The translations under genes were made by a program, and so were the position numbers. This document shows, piece by piece, positions 8,919 through 18,730 of a DNA stretch of 64,000 nt. Positions within the stretch are counted from its first letter, which is position 1; each line of letters starts with the position of its first letter. This DNA is from Undibacterium cyanobacteriorum. Lineage in GTDB: Bacteria > Pseudomonadota > Gammaproteobacteria > Burkholderiales > Burkholderiaceae_D. The notes beneath the pieces were generated by a model. That model was given only the letters and a program-made list of their open reading frames with translations, was not told where the DNA came from and ran no database searches. The stretch spans positions 1,922,001 through 1,986,000 of the forward strand of contig NZ_CP133720.1 of assembly GCF_031326225.1 (NCBI RefSeq), read 5' to 3'.

Positions 8919-9346
8919 TTATTGAGTTTTCTAATCCGTTCGGCTGGTGTGACAATGTCCGTCAAACGAATACCGAATTTGTCGTTCACGACCACAACTT
9001 CACCTTGGGCGATTAAGCAACCATTTACCAGAACATCCATAGGCTCACCAGCGAGGCCATCGAGTTCGACCACTGAGCCTTGTGCCAATTGGAGCAAGTT
9101 CTTGATGGCGATTTTGGTACGTCCCAGTTCAACTGTTAACTGAACAGGAATATCAAGAATGAAGTCGATGTCGTTTTGGGTTTGAGTTTGAGGACCTTTG
9201 CCAAACTCTTGGAACAGACCTGCGCCGGATGTGACTGCGGGTGCGGCGGCTGCACGTGCCGCAGCTTCAGCATCAGCGCGCTCCTGCTCTGCAATCGCAG
9301 CGCCCCAATCGTCTTCGCTGATAGGGGTATCGTTATTATCATCCAT
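8915..9346 (-). CDS. fliN: Flagellar motor switch protein FliN
   Basis: FliN forms most of the C-ring and binds CheY-P together with FliM. The C-terminal SpoA/SURF domain is clear: DIPVQLTVELGRTKIAIKNLL, then GSVVELDGLAGEPMDVLVNGCLIAQGEVVVVNDKFGIRLTDI. The N-terminal 60 residues are an acidic, Ala-rich tail. The ATG at 9346 is preferred because GGAG lies six bases upstream; an in-frame ATG at 9358 would add four residues. The 5' end lies 7 bases or less from the fliM stop, in the conserved fliM-fliN order. Confidence 0.96.
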   Translation of the reverse strand: MDDNNDTPISEDDWGAAIAEQERADAEAAARAAAAPAVTSGAGLFQEFGKGPQTQTQNDIDFILDIPVQLTVELGRTKIAIKNLLQLAQGSVVELDGLAGEPMDVLVNGCLIAQGEVVVVNDKFGIRLTDIVTPAERIRKLNK

Positions 9347-10352
9347 TGTTTTCTCCATGCATCATTTCATGAGCGATATCATTGACACTTGAGCCTAATA
9401 GTTTTTCGACGCGTAGCGCATAGTTGCCGTTGAAGACGCCATATTTACATTCCATTACCGGAGTGCCATCCACTTTGGCTGATACGATTTCTGGCACACT
9501 TAAAGGAATAATGTCACCGACTTTCATATTTAAGATGTCGCCCAAAGTGATGCGAGTCTGACCGAGGTCGGCGACGAGTTCGACTTCTGCAATTTGAATT
9601 TGTTGCGTCATCAAACGCACCCAGCGTTTGTCGATTTCTAAGGTTTCGCCTTGCAAACTACTGGTCAAGAGGTCACGAATTGGTTCAATCATTGAGTAGG
9701 GCATGCACATATGCATTTCGCCGCTGACGGGGCCGAGCTCAATGGTGAAGGTGGTCGATACCACCACTTCATTGGGCGTTGCAATATTGGCGAACTGAGT
9801 GTTCATTTCTGAGCGAATATACTCAAATTGAACGGGATAAACAGGTTCCCAAGACTTCGCATAAGTCTCGTAAATAATCTCGAGGATACGCTGAATAATC
9901 CTTTGCTCAGTTTGCGTAAAGTCACGGCCTTCAACACGAGTGTGAAAGCGACCGTCCCCACCAAACAAATTATCCACCAACAGAAACACCAAACCTGGAT
10001 CGAGTACGATCAAGGAGGTGCCACGCAGCGGTTTCATGTGGGTCAAATTGAGGTTGGTTGGAACGACCAAGTTTCGAATAAATTCGCTGTATTTAGAAAC
10101 TTTGACAGTCCCAACTGAGACCTCAGCACTGCGGCGCAAGAAGTTAAATAGGCCAATCCTCAGCAGGCGTGCAAATCGTTCATTGATAATTTCTAAGGTC
10201 GGCATACGACCGCGAACGATACGTTCTTGAGTCGCCAGATTATACGGGCGAACGCCCGAGGTATCCTCAAGGTTATCGGTTTCGTCTTGGTCGCCAGTCA
10301 CGCCCTTCAAAAGGGCATCGACTTCTTCCTGTGATAGAAAATTATCAGACAC
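9339..10352 (-). CDS. fliM: Flagellar motor switch protein FliM
   Basis: A 337-residue FliM starting at GTG. The N-terminal CheY-binding peptide is present (MSDNFLSQEEVDALLKGV), followed by an acidic linker and the CheC-like middle domain, which includes the GGDGRFHTRVEGRDFTQTE region. A C-terminal SpoA domain ends GVFNGNYALRVEKLL. FliM bridges FliG and FliN in the C-ring and sets rotation direction when CheY-P binds. The stop overlaps the start region of fliN, and fliL lies five bases upstream. Confidence 0.97.
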   Translation of the reverse strand: MSDNFLSQEEVDALLKGVTGDQDETDNLEDTSGVRPYNLATQERIVRGRMPTLEIINERFARLLRIGLFNFLRRSAEVSVGTVKVSKYSEFIRNLVVPTNLNLTHMKPLRGTSLIVLDPGLVFLLVDNLFGGDGRFHTRVEGRDFTQTEQRIIQRILEIIYETYAKSWEPVYPVQFEYIRSEMNTQFANIATPNEVVVSTTFTIELGPVSGEMHMCMPYSMIEPIRDLLTSSLQGETLEIDKRWVRLMTQQIQIAEVELVADLGQTRITLGDILNMKVGDIIPLSVPEIVSAKVDGTPVMECKYGVFNGNYALRVEKLLGSSVNDIAHEMMHGENNG

Positions 10353-10356
10353 GATG

Positions 10357-10854
10357 TTATTGCACTACAAAAGAAGTGAAAAATACTCCGCTCACTTTTT
10401 GCGGATCGCCTTTCGGGACAAACGGTAAGTTGACCTGTTCGATAATTTCTTCGATCAATTTATCTTTGCCTTCTTGAGTCAAGATTTCATTCGCATCTTT
10501 ACTCGATAAAAGCATCAGAAGTCGACTTCGCACTTGTGGCACGTTGGCCTTGATGAGAGTGACTTGAGCGTCATCCGGTACCTGTAAGGTCATTTGCACT
10601 TGAAGATACTTGTCCCCACCTTCAGATTGCAAATTCACCACGAAAGGTTCGAGGGGAAGAAAGACGGGAGCCTTTGCAACCTCTTCTTTATGTTCCTTCT
10701 CTTTGTTCGGTGCTTTTTTCTTTGACAGGAAAAAGAACGCACCACCACCTGCGCCTGCAAGCACGACTACGGCTGCAAGGATAATGACGATGAGCTTCTT
10801 TTTCGATTTCGGTGGTGCTGCGCCATCTGCTGGTTTTGCAGGAGCTTTTGACAT
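10357..10854 (-). CDS. fliL: Flagellar basal body-associated protein FliL
   Basis: A 165-residue single-pass protein. Residues 1-20 are a Lys/Pro-rich cytoplasmic tail, about 21-45 the transmembrane helix (LIVIILAAVVVLAGAGGGAFFF), and the rest a periplasmic FliL domain (FVVNLQSEGGDKYLQVQMTLQV) ending VFFTSFVVQ. FliL surrounds the stator units and supports torque at high load. GAGAGGACATC precedes the ATG. It is the first gene of the fliLMNOPQR-nnr run, separated from fliK by about 260 bases that carry a candidate promoter. Confidence 0.95.
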   Translation of the reverse strand: MSKAPAKPADGAAPPKSKKKLIVIILAAVVVLAGAGGGAFFFLSKKKAPNKEKEHKEEVAKAPVFLPLEPFVVNLQSEGGDKYLQVQMTLQVPDDAQVTLIKANVPQVRSRLLMLLSSKDANEILTQEGKDKLIEEIIEQVNLPFVPKGDPQKVSGVFFTSFVVQ

Positions 10855-11030
10855 GATGTCCTCTCGCTACTTCAATTGCATCTCTCTTAGTTAATCATTA
10901 TCCCGATTTTCTCTTTTTTCTAACCCAAAAAAAGAATGGGATTTCCGCTTTAGCTCATAAATTCAATTGGCGGAACGGTCCAAGAGTTAACTTCAAAAAG
11001 TTTCACCAGGGAATTTATTTCGCTGGATTA

Positions 11031-11060
11031 ATTATAGTCGTGTTTAGGGCGTAGCGAAGT
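11031..11060 (-). promoter_or_regulatory. Candidate promoter for fliL operon
   Basis: On the minus strand the -10 hexamer TATAAT (11031-11036) is exact, but the -35 region about 17 bases upstream is poor (CTTCGC/TTCGCT). It lies in the 259-base gap between fliK and fliL, about 180 bases before the fliL start. It would allow fliLMNOPQR to be expressed separately from fliFGHIJK. No sigma-54 or sigma-28 match was found in this gap. Confidence 0.35.
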
Positions 11061-11113
11061 TGAGTTTTAAGTAAGTTTTAAAAAAACAATCAATTTGCAA
11101 CGCAATCTCCAAA

Positions 11114-13315
11114 TTAAACAAAAGTATCAACACTACCGCGTGGAGTCGGAGCACTGCGAGTGGTCGCAGGGCGATTTTGTTCGGCACTATTCTCACGTGC
11201 TAGTTCGCGTTGGGATGGCGCCGGGGATCTTTGTTCTGGTCGCTCTTGTTGATGCGATTGTGAGGCTTGAGAATTGACGGAAAAACCTGTCAGTGACACG
11301 CCAGCGTTGTCCATCATTTCGCGCAGTCGTGGCGCGGCTGCTTCAATCGCTTCACGAACCTCCATGTTGGAGGATATGAAATTTGCATTCACTTGGTTGT
11401 CGTTCAAGCTCAACACGACTTGTAAAGGGCCAAGCTCAGGTGGATTCAGACTCAACTCCGCGCTTTGTTCGCTTCCCGCCACCATCATTATGACTTTTTG
11501 ACCAATGGCGCGATTCCATTCTTGCGAGCCGAGTTTATATGAAATGAATTCACGCGAATTTTCGGTGATGGTGCGGGCTTCGCTTGTGCCGACTGTTCCA
11601 AGGCTTCCGTTTGCGTTTGGAGGTGTTGCATTGTTGATGACCGCATTAGCATTCGCTGAGATTAAAGCACTCGAAAATTTGTTCTCAGAACTTTGTTCTG
11701 ACAAATTGCGCGCATTGGTCGGTATGCTACCCGATGTAATCGGGTCATTTGTCGTTCTGATGGTGTCCGTCGAGCGCGTACGGATATCCAGATCCGCCTC
11801 GTCTTTCGAGTTGCGTGGTTTCTGAGGGCGATTCGGCTCCATGTTCTTCGGCTCAGGCGGCCGTGACATCAGGCTCGTCGAATTTTGAACCACGCTAGTT
11901 GCGACGCTATCGCTGGCTTTTTTTTCTAGAGCTGAAGTTTGCAGGGCAGAGTTCTGTTCGTTTTGGTCTATCTTTGAGGTACGATCCTCATGTTGAGCGC
12001 TGGCTTGAGTGAGGACTGTAGTGCTGGTGGTCGTCGGATCAGTACCTTGACTGCTATTTGCAGTCAGCAGATTTTCGGATGTCGCATCTTTCGAGAGCAC
12101 ATCATTCAAGGGGCGCGACAATGCATCACGATCAACGTTTCGAGCATTTGATATGCTTAGATCCAAATTCGTTGCGCTGAGAGTGTTTTGTTGCTCAAAG
12201 TTTTCCTGTTTTGGGGAGGCTCCTGACCGTAGTAGTTCGCCTGAAAGGGGGGAACTTGTGCCACTTGCAAGCACAGCTTGAGTGGCCTCGTTTTTCAACG
12301 AGTTCGTGTCGGAGACGGTGGTTGATCTTACATTTTTTAGATCTTGCATTAGACCTGCACGAGAGCGATCCGCACCGTTGATATTTGTTGTGTCGCTCCC
12401 AGCGACAATCGTTGATCCTTTTGCGGTGACCAATCCTTCGATGTTATTTTCGAGTAGGCCCTTATCATCCGCTTCATGGGAAAAGCTTGGACTCGAACTC
12501 TCAACTGGCTGACGTGGACTAGGCCTGATATCGACTTTGTTAGTGTCGATGTTTTCTGCACTCAGACGCGGTCTAACTTCCCTTTGGCCGAACGAAAAAT
12601 TCTCCGTGCTCAAATCCTTGTTTCCATTTTCGATTGCGCTGCTATCGGTCGTGCTACTCAGCTTAGTCTCGATGAGTGCGTCACTGGCTGCATCGGCAAT
12701 TTGTTGGAAGGAGTTTGTGTCAGCTGGGGGGGCAGAGAATTTACCTTGAACCGCCTTTTCATCACGACCGTCGACATCGACCGGATTTTTGATGCTGGTC
12801 TTATCGATTGAGGGATCAGTGTTTTCTTTGAGTATAGGCATTGCATCAGCGATTGCTGGCAATGATGCATCCAAAGATTGGGAATCGCTATCGCCGTTTA
12901 CAGGACTTTCATCTTGTACTTGATTCTGTTGATGAAGTTTGTGCAAAGTCGCTAACAGTTCGAAGGGAATAATAGAGGAATCTTGAGCGATTTCTGCTGC
13001 GTTTTCTTGTGTGTCCTCATCCTCGATTTTTGCTTCGTTCGCGACTGGACTTGTGTCCGATTTTGGTTCTGATGATTTTACTTTTTCGGTGTTTGGCTCG
13101 CGATTCCCAGGACGACTCTCGACCCGCTTTTCAGTTTTGTTATTGTTAGCAGGGGGAGGGGACTCGATACGTTTCGGCGCCGTGTTCACTTCTTTCTTGA
13201 GGAAAGATTGAAACGTGGTCTTTGGCGCGCCTTGGGTGTCGTTTAAAGCAGGTACTTGCACGGTAGGTGTGCTAGTAGTGAAGCTTGGCAAGCTTGGGAC
13301 TTTGGATGTTTGCAT
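11114..13315 (-). CDS. fliK: Flagellar hook-length control protein FliK (long form)
   Basis: A 733-residue FliK. The first 580 residues are low-complexity, rich in Ser, Thr, Asn, Asp, Glu and Gln, consistent with the secreted flexible molecular ruler. The C-terminal Flg_hook domain at about 590-700 contains QKVIMMVAGSEQSAELSLNPPELGPLQVVLSLND, followed by NFISSNMEVREAIEAAAPRLREMMDNAGV. The tail is Gln/Arg/Pro-rich. FliK measures the hook and triggers FlhB to switch export specificity. It is nearly twice the length of Salmonella FliK (about 405 residues); the extra length is all in the variable ruler part. It follows fliJ by 13 bases. Confidence 0.94.
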   Translation of the reverse strand: MQTSKVPSLPSFTTSTPTVQVPALNDTQGAPKTTFQSFLKKEVNTAPKRIESPPPANNNKTEKRVESRPGNREPNTEKVKSSEPKSDTSPVANEAKIEDEDTQENAAEIAQDSSIIPFELLATLHKLHQQNQVQDESPVNGDSDSQSLDASLPAIADAMPILKENTDPSIDKTSIKNPVDVDGRDEKAVQGKFSAPPADTNSFQQIADAASDALIETKLSSTTDSSAIENGNKDLSTENFSFGQREVRPRLSAENIDTNKVDIRPSPRQPVESSSPSFSHEADDKGLLENNIEGLVTAKGSTIVAGSDTTNINGADRSRAGLMQDLKNVRSTTVSDTNSLKNEATQAVLASGTSSPLSGELLRSGASPKQENFEQQNTLSATNLDLSISNARNVDRDALSRPLNDVLSKDATSENLLTANSSQGTDPTTTSTTVLTQASAQHEDRTSKIDQNEQNSALQTSALEKKASDSVATSVVQNSTSLMSRPPEPKNMEPNRPQKPRNSKDEADLDIRTRSTDTIRTTNDPITSGSIPTNARNLSEQSSENKFSSALISANANAVINNATPPNANGSLGTVGTSEARTITENSREFISYKLGSQEWNRAIGQKVIMMVAGSEQSAELSLNPPELGPLQVVLSLNDNQVNANFISSNMEVREAIEAAAPRLREMMDNAGVSLTGFSVNSQASQSHQQERPEQRSPAPSQRELARENSAEQNRPATTRSAPTPRGSVDTFV

Positions 13316-13328
13316 CTTCGTCTTTATC

Positions 13329-13775
13329 CTAAGGTTGGGATCGCTTATAGAAGAGCAGGCGACTGGCGGTTTCGTCGGTCTGTTTTTGCTCTCTTTTCGC
13401 TTCCTTTTGCTGCTGTAATTCGATTTCTTTTTTGTCTAATTCTTGATAAATGAGGCGCTTTTTTTCACATTCTTGCCATTGTTCAGTGGCAGCTTTTACG
13501 CGATATTCCGCATCTAAAATGATTTTTTTTTGTCCGTCGATCGCTTGGTCAAGCTTATTGATAAATGCTTGAAAGTTGGCGAATTGGGCGACGCTCAGTC
13601 CTTTTTGCGCCGTATTCTGCAGACGCAATTTATAGTCGTCTTGGTACTGCACCAACATATCAAGCTGGGCAATCGCCTGATCCCGATTTTTTGTCATTTT
13701 CCCAAGATGGGTTGTGGCGGATTCGAGTTCGGCTTCTGCTAAATCCAATAAGACCTTAATTTGCGATCTTTGCAT
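13329..13775 (-). CDS. fliJ: Flagellar export chaperone FliJ
   Basis: A 148-residue, almost wholly alpha-helical coiled-coil protein rich in Lys, Glu and Gln, the normal size and character of FliJ. FliJ sits in the central hole of the FliI ATPase ring and passes substrates to the export gate. The sequence is poorly conserved in the family, so the call rests on length, coiled-coil content and its position between fliI and fliK. Confidence 0.9.
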   Translation of the reverse strand: MQRSQIKVLLDLAEAELESATTHLGKMTKNRDQAIAQLDMLVQYQDDYKLRLQNTAQKGLSVAQFANFQAFINKLDQAIDGQKKIILDAEYRVKAATEQWQECEKKRLIYQELDKKEIELQQQKEAKREQKQTDETASRLLFYKRSQP

Positions 13776-13826
13776 TTTCTACTAACGGAGTGACTTAAGT
13801 CTCATCATAGACGTTTTGTAGCGTTT

Positions 13827-15218
13827 CTAAGCTTCGAATAGAGCGTAAAGTCCCTCTAAACTCTCATTTATGCCCGCTTTTTCAACAATCTCTTGTTGAA
13901 GAAACGCTTGGATTCTTGGGAATTTTCGAATCGCCTCATCCAACATCGGATCTGCGCCTGAAGAGTAAGCGCCAACATTGATGAGATCACGGCTACGCTC
14001 GTAGCGTGAATACAACTGCTTGAGTTTGCGCGAAGCAGCTTGATGTTGTGGTGTGGTGATACCGACCATCGCGCGACTGATCGATTGTTCAATATCGATG
14101 GCGGGATAGTGGCCGCTCTCGGCTAAACGTCGATTGAGTACGATGTGTCCATCTAAAATCGCTCGTGCAGAATCTGCAATAGGGTCTTGCTGGTCGTCGC
14201 CTTCTGTTAAAACTGTGTAGAACGCGGTAATGGATCCACCGCCAAGTTTTCCGTTGCCGGCACGTTCAACTAAGATGGGGAGCTTGGCAAATACTGATGG
14301 AGGATACCCTTTGGTGGCTGGTGGTTCGCCGATCGCGAGTGCGATCTCGCGCTGCGCCATTGCGTAACGGGTCAACGAATCCATGATCAATAAAACGTTT
14401 TTCCCTTGGTCGCGGAAATATTCTGCAATGGTAGTGGCATAGGCAGCACCTTGGAGGCGCATCAATGGTGGCGCGTCAGCCGGAGCAGCAACGACCGCGG
14501 CACGCGCAAGTCCTTCTTCACCTAGAATTTCTTCGATAAACTCTTTGACCTCGCGTCCCCGTTCGCCGATGAGTCCGACCACAATGACATCGGCTGTTGT
14601 GTAACGTGCCATCATGCCGAGTAACACGCTCTTACCAACGCCGGAGCCTGCGAAGAGACCAAGGCGTTGCCCACGGCCTACTGTCAACATGCTGTTAATG
14701 GCTCTGACGCCGACGTCGAGCTGCTCTTTAATTGGAGCACGAGACAATGGATTGTAAATTCTAGCGCCAAGTGGTGCCCGCGCACGCGCATGCAAGGGAC
14801 CAAGGCTATCAAGTGGTCGTCCGTTGGCATCAAGTACTCGTCCCAACAATTCTTCACCGACTGGAAGATGCTTGGTACGGTCGCTGTTACGACGCTGGGG
14901 TTTTTCGGAGTCGAAACTTTCAATCGGTGTGATTGGGAAGACGGCTGCACCTGGGACAACGCCGTCGACATCGTTTTGTGGCATTAGGAAAAGTCTGTCG
15001 CCATCGAAGCCAACTACCTCAGCTTCGATGTGAACACCACTGGGAAGATGGATGACGCAGGCGCTACCGACAGGCAATTTTAGACCAACTGCTTCCATCA
15101 CCAAACCCGTCACTTTGACGACGCGGCCAGACACGTTTTCTAGTTGACTATGATTGACCGCTGCAAGGTTCGCTTGCAGTTGGTTTTTCCAAAACACGTT
15201 GGCCTCGATAAAGCTCAT
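13827..15218 (-). CDS. fliI: Flagellum-specific ATPase FliI
   Basis: The export ATPase, 463 residues from ATG at 15218, which has CAGGAGACCTT immediately upstream. An in-frame start at 15320 is unlikely because it lies deep in fliH. The Walker A loop is GLFAGSGVGKSVLLGMMARY with Lys near residue 196. The Walker B strand is LLIMDSLTRYAMAQREIALA, and the signatures GEPPATKGYPPSVFAKLP and GSITAFYTVLTEGDD are those of F1/FliI-type rotary ATPases. It energises and orders substrate delivery to the export gate with FliH and FliJ. Its start overlaps the fliH stop (ATGA). Confidence 0.97.
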   Translation of the reverse strand: MSFIEANVFWKNQLQANLAAVNHSQLENVSGRVVKVTGLVMEAVGLKLPVGSACVIHLPSGVHIEAEVVGFDGDRLFLMPQNDVDGVVPGAAVFPITPIESFDSEKPQRRNSDRTKHLPVGEELLGRVLDANGRPLDSLGPLHARARAPLGARIYNPLSRAPIKEQLDVGVRAINSMLTVGRGQRLGLFAGSGVGKSVLLGMMARYTTADVIVVGLIGERGREVKEFIEEILGEEGLARAAVVAAPADAPPLMRLQGAAYATTIAEYFRDQGKNVLLIMDSLTRYAMAQREIALAIGEPPATKGYPPSVFAKLPILVERAGNGKLGGGSITAFYTVLTEGDDQQDPIADSARAILDGHIVLNRRLAESGHYPAIDIEQSISRAMVGITTPQHQAASRKLKQLYSRYERSRDLINVGAYSSGADPMLDEAIRKFPRIQAFLQQEIVEKAGINESLEGLYALFEA

Positions 15219-15898
15219 AAGGTCTCCTGAATAGGTAGACCTATCAATCGATCGGTAAGACTCTTCCAGCGTGATTCGTAGGTGGCATCGATGGTATTCT
15301 GTGCGGTTTCGATACGACAACCGGCGCGACTGAGTTGATGATCATCTTGTAATCGCCAACCCTGTGTTTCTAGCCTATCACCGATCAATTCCTTCACTAG
15401 CTCACGGTCGTCAGGGTGCAAATAGATGCTTGCCGGCTGTGAAATCGATGGTAGTAAATTGATCGCCTCATGGATGATGTCAATGAGCGTGTCCGGTGCG
15501 ACTTCAAACTGTCGTTTGGTCATTTTACTGGCGATGGAAACGGCTAATTGAATCAGGTCAGCACCGATGCTTTCACTGCTGGAATCGAGTTGACTCTTGA
15601 ACTCCTTCGTCAGTTCTTCAAGATGCTCGAGCATTAACTTGGCTTGCTCTTGCATTTCTTGGTAGCCAGCATCGCGTCCCTCGATGAACCCCGTTTCATA
15701 TGCTTCTTTATAGCCTTCAGCATAGGCTTCTTGTCGAGCTTTTTCCTTAATAGCGTCGATTTCTTCTTGTGTTAAACGAGGTGGTTCAGGCTGCTGCTTT
15801 TCATGCTGACTTAGGCGCGCCTCACCGAAGGAAGTGAGCTCCCAGCGTTGGTAAGCAGTTTGCTTCTCTTTGGGAATGACGTTAGACATAGGCGTCAT
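15215..15898 (-). CDS. fliH: Flagellar assembly protein FliH
   Basis: The FliI regulator that anchors the ATPase to the C-ring. The protein has an N-terminal polar region, a helix rich in Glu/Ala with repeated EAYAEGYKEAYETGFIEGRDAGYQ (the GxxxG-like repeat typical of FliH), and a C-terminal V-ATPase E-subunit-like domain at about 110-225. The start is uncertain: ATG at 15898 (AAAGG four bases upstream) is preferred, with GTG at 15910 and ATG at 15889 possible. It overlaps the fliG 3' end, and its stop overlaps the fliI start. Confidence 0.94.
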   Translation of the reverse strand: MTPMSNVIPKEKQTAYQRWELTSFGEARLSQHEKQQPEPPRLTQEEIDAIKEKARQEAYAEGYKEAYETGFIEGRDAGYQEMQEQAKLMLEHLEELTKEFKSQLDSSSESIGADLIQLAVSIASKMTKRQFEVAPDTLIDIIHEAINLLPSISQPASIYLHPDDRELVKELIGDRLETQGWRLQDDHQLSRAGCRIETAQNTIDATYESRWKSLTDRLIGLPIQETL

Positions 15899-16877
15899 CG
15901 CCTTTCGCACCTAACATGATTTGACCTTCGTCGGCTAGGCGGCGAACAATCATCAAAATTTGTTTTTGTTGAGCTTCAACCTCTGACAAACGCACAGGGC
16001 CTTTGGATTCTAAATCTTCACGCATCATTTCCGCTGCACGTTGCGACATATTTTTGAAGATTTTTTCGCGCATGTCTGCGTTCGCACCTTTCAGCGCCAC
16101 GATCAGAGAATCTGATTGAACTTCACGTAAAAGTAATTGAATACCGCGATCATCAATCTCCATAATATTGTCGAACACGAACATTTCGTCCATGATCTTC
16201 TCGGCCATATCGCCATCGTATTTGCGCAGATTCTCCATAATGGAGGCTTCATTTTCACCGCTCATGAAGTTCAGAATTTCCGCGGCAGCACGAACGCCAC
16301 CAATGGATTTTTTCTTCAAGCTTTCGTTGCCAGTCAGGAGCTTGGTCAAGACGTCATTCAATTCACGTAATGCGGTCGGCTGAATACCGTCCAGCGTCGC
16401 GATCCGAAGCACTGCATCGTTACGAAGACGTTCGCTAAAGTGATTCAAGATCTCACTGGCTTGATCGCTTTCGAGGTGAACTAAGATCGTCGCAATAATC
16501 TGCGGATGCTCGTTCTTGATTAATTCGGCGACCGAAGCAGAGTCCATCCATTTGAGGCTCTCGATCCCGCTGGCGTCTTTGCCGCCTAGAATACGATTGA
16601 GCAGGGAGGATGCTTTGTCGTCCCCAAGTGCCTTGGTTAACACGTTGCGAATGTACTCGTCCGAGTCTAGACCAACCGATGAACTTAAATCGGCTTGCTC
16701 TTTGAATTCCTCCAGCACTTTAGCAATGGTTTCATGCGGAATCGCACCGATAGTTGCCATCGCTGCGCCGATTTTTTGAACCTCGCGTGGGCCAAGATGT
16801 TTCATTACCTCCGCAGCGGCATCCTCACCAAGTGCTAGCATCAAGGTCGCTGCTTTTTGTATGCCTTCGTCACTCAT
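15882..16877 (-). CDS. fliG: Flagellar motor switch protein FliG
   Basis: A 331-residue FliG that links the MS ring to the C-ring and contacts the stator. Visible signatures are KAATLMLALGEDAAAEVMKHL at the N-terminus (FliF binding), the EHPQIIATILVHL motif of the middle domain (FliM binding), and the C-terminal torque helix region FVFDNIMEIDDRGIQLLLREV with its alternating charges. Length matches the family. The start overlaps the fliF stop, so translation is coupled. Confidence 0.98.
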   Translation of the reverse strand: MSDEGIQKAATLMLALGEDAAAEVMKHLGPREVQKIGAAMATIGAIPHETIAKVLEEFKEQADLSSSVGLDSDEYIRNVLTKALGDDKASSLLNRILGGKDASGIESLKWMDSASVAELIKNEHPQIIATILVHLESDQASEILNHFSERLRNDAVLRIATLDGIQPTALRELNDVLTKLLTGNESLKKKSIGGVRAAAEILNFMSGENEASIMENLRKYDGDMAEKIMDEMFVFDNIMEIDDRGIQLLLREVQSDSLIVALKGANADMREKIFKNMSQRAAEMMREDLESKGPVRLSEVEAQQKQILMIVRRLADEGQIMLGAKGDDAYV

Positions 16878-18570
16878 TGCTCACCCATGATTTAATAACG
16901 TTTGCGACAATTTTTGGATCACTAGCGGCGAGTTGTTTCGCCATATCCATGTTTATTTCATACGTGGATAGCTGTTTCTTTCCATGCGCGTCCACAGTGC
17001 TTTCTAGTTCAACGATGGCACCTTCTTCATCTTCGGCGGCATCTTCAGTTTTTTCAAGTTCTTCTTGCTCTTTCTCTTTTGCTTTGGCCGCTTCTTCCAA
17101 TTCTTTGTCTTTACCAGTGATCTTGTTTAAGGTTGGCTTTAGATAGGTTCTAAAGATGTAGAACATGGCCAGGATGCCGATCAGGTATTTGCCAAATTCC
17201 TTCGCGGTTTGAATGACATCGGCTTGCTTCCATAGCGGGATATCTTCTGCCACGACTTTTTCTGGAGGCGCGAAGGGCGTGTTTACAACGTTGAGTGTAT
17301 CTCCACGATCCTTATTGAAGCCCATCGCTTCGCGGGCTAGGTCCGTAATTTGAGTTTTCTCAATATCGGTTAGCGGCCGCGTTGTGCTCTTACCATTTTT
17401 ATCGATCTCAGTCTTGTAGTTCACCACCACTGCTACCGATAAGCGTTTGAGGCCGCCCATGCCTTGTTGCGTGTATTTGATTGTTTTGTCGACTTCGTAA
17501 TTGACGGTCGAATCGCGTTGCGTTAAAGCTGGCGCTGATGCTGCGGTGCTGGTAGCTGCCGCAGACGCAGTGAGCGGGGCCGTTGCGGGAACCGGCGGCT
17601 GATTGCTCAAGGCTCCTGGCACACCAGATGCAGCGTTATTTTTGCCGTAGGACTCACTGGTCTGTTGACTACGAATGCTGGATGCCTCGGGCGGTGTGTT
17701 GGGACGATATGTTTCAGCGGCCTGTTCTGTCCTTGAAAAATCGATATCAGCACTGGCTTCAGCGCGGACATTTTGTGCTCCAACAATAGGAGAAATGATC
17801 GATTCGATTTTTTTGACAATACCAAGTTGGTACTCTTGGACATACTTCAATTGGCTAGGATCAAGGTTGGGATTGGCGTTTTGTTTGGCCGGATCTGAAA
17901 GCAGGTTACCGTTTTGATCAACGATCGTCACATTTTTTGCGGATAACTCTGGAATGCTACTTGCGACCAAATGAATGATGGCGCTGACTTGTTGTTGGTC
18001 TAAAACTCGACTTGGGTAGAGGTTCAACAATACCGACGCCGTGGGTTTTTGTTGCTCACGTACGAACACTGAAGCCTTGGGGATTGCTAAGTGCACGCGC
18101 GCGCTTTGCACTGCAGACACAGCTTGAATAGAGCGCGCCAGTTCGCCTTCGAGCGCGCGTTGGAAGTTAACTTGTTCCAAGAATTGTGAGATACCCAGTT
18201 TTTGGTTTTCCATGAGTTCAAAACCAACGTTGCCACCTTTTGGCAGTCCTTGTGCCGCGAGTTTGAGGCGAACATCATGAACCTGATTTGCCGGTACGAG
18301 AATTGCGCTGCCGCCATCTGAGTATTTGTAGGGGACATTCAATTGTTGAAGCGAAGCGACAATTGCGCCGCCGTCACGGTCGTTGAAGTTCGAAAATAAG
18401 ACGCGATAGTCTGGTGCTTGACTCCACATCCAAATACCGGCCATGATCGCGACCATTAGCGCAGCGCCGACCGATAGCATTACGGTGCGGACGGCTGGTG
18501 TTTGTGGTATCCCGAAAACCACCGGAACTGGCGGGGCCTCATTCAGAACGGCTTCATTCATGGTGGCCAT
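16870..18570 (-). CDS. fliF: Flagellar MS-ring protein FliF
   Basis: A 566-residue FliF that builds the membrane MS ring and is the base of the motor. There is an N-terminal transmembrane helix at about 28-49 and a second near 470-487. Between them lie the YscJ-like ring-building domains (DYRVLFSNFNDRDGGAIVASL, then LPKGGNVGFELMENQKLGISQF) and a Pro/Ala/Thr-rich loop at about 320-365. The cytoplasmic tail after the second helix is highly acidic and ends in the FliG-binding helix. GGAG sits six bases before the ATG. It is the first gene of the fliFGHIJK operon. Confidence 0.98.
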   Translation of the reverse strand: MATMNEAVLNEAPPVPVVFGIPQTPAVRTVMLSVGAALMVAIMAGIWMWSQAPDYRVLFSNFNDRDGGAIVASLQQLNVPYKYSDGGSAILVPANQVHDVRLKLAAQGLPKGGNVGFELMENQKLGISQFLEQVNFQRALEGELARSIQAVSAVQSARVHLAIPKASVFVREQQKPTASVLLNLYPSRVLDQQQVSAIIHLVASSIPELSAKNVTIVDQNGNLLSDPAKQNANPNLDPSQLKYVQEYQLGIVKKIESIISPIVGAQNVRAEASADIDFSRTEQAAETYRPNTPPEASSIRSQQTSESYGKNNAASGVPGALSNQPPVPATAPLTASAAATSTAASAPALTQRDSTVNYEVDKTIKYTQQGMGGLKRLSVAVVVNYKTEIDKNGKSTTRPLTDIEKTQITDLAREAMGFNKDRGDTLNVVNTPFAPPEKVVAEDIPLWKQADVIQTAKEFGKYLIGILAMFYIFRTYLKPTLNKITGKDKELEEAAKAKEKEQEELEKTEDAAEDEEGAIVELESTVDAHGKKQLSTYEINMDMAKQLAASDPKIVANVIKSWVSNE

Positions 18571-18730
18571 AGTATTCTCCGACTCGAACAGGGGGGGTAA
18601 GTGTTTGTAGCATTTGACTAACTCATACAGAATTTCTCACGTTAGCAATTGTGCGACTTTTTTTCGAATTCAAACGCTCAAAAAGGCTGGGAATAGCGGC
18701 TCTTATCATCGCAATGCGCTTTCATCAAGC

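Noticed and set aside
15219..15320. Longer FliI start at 15320
   Set aside because: It lies within fliH, and the ATG at 15218 has a strong AGGAG site and the expected protein length.
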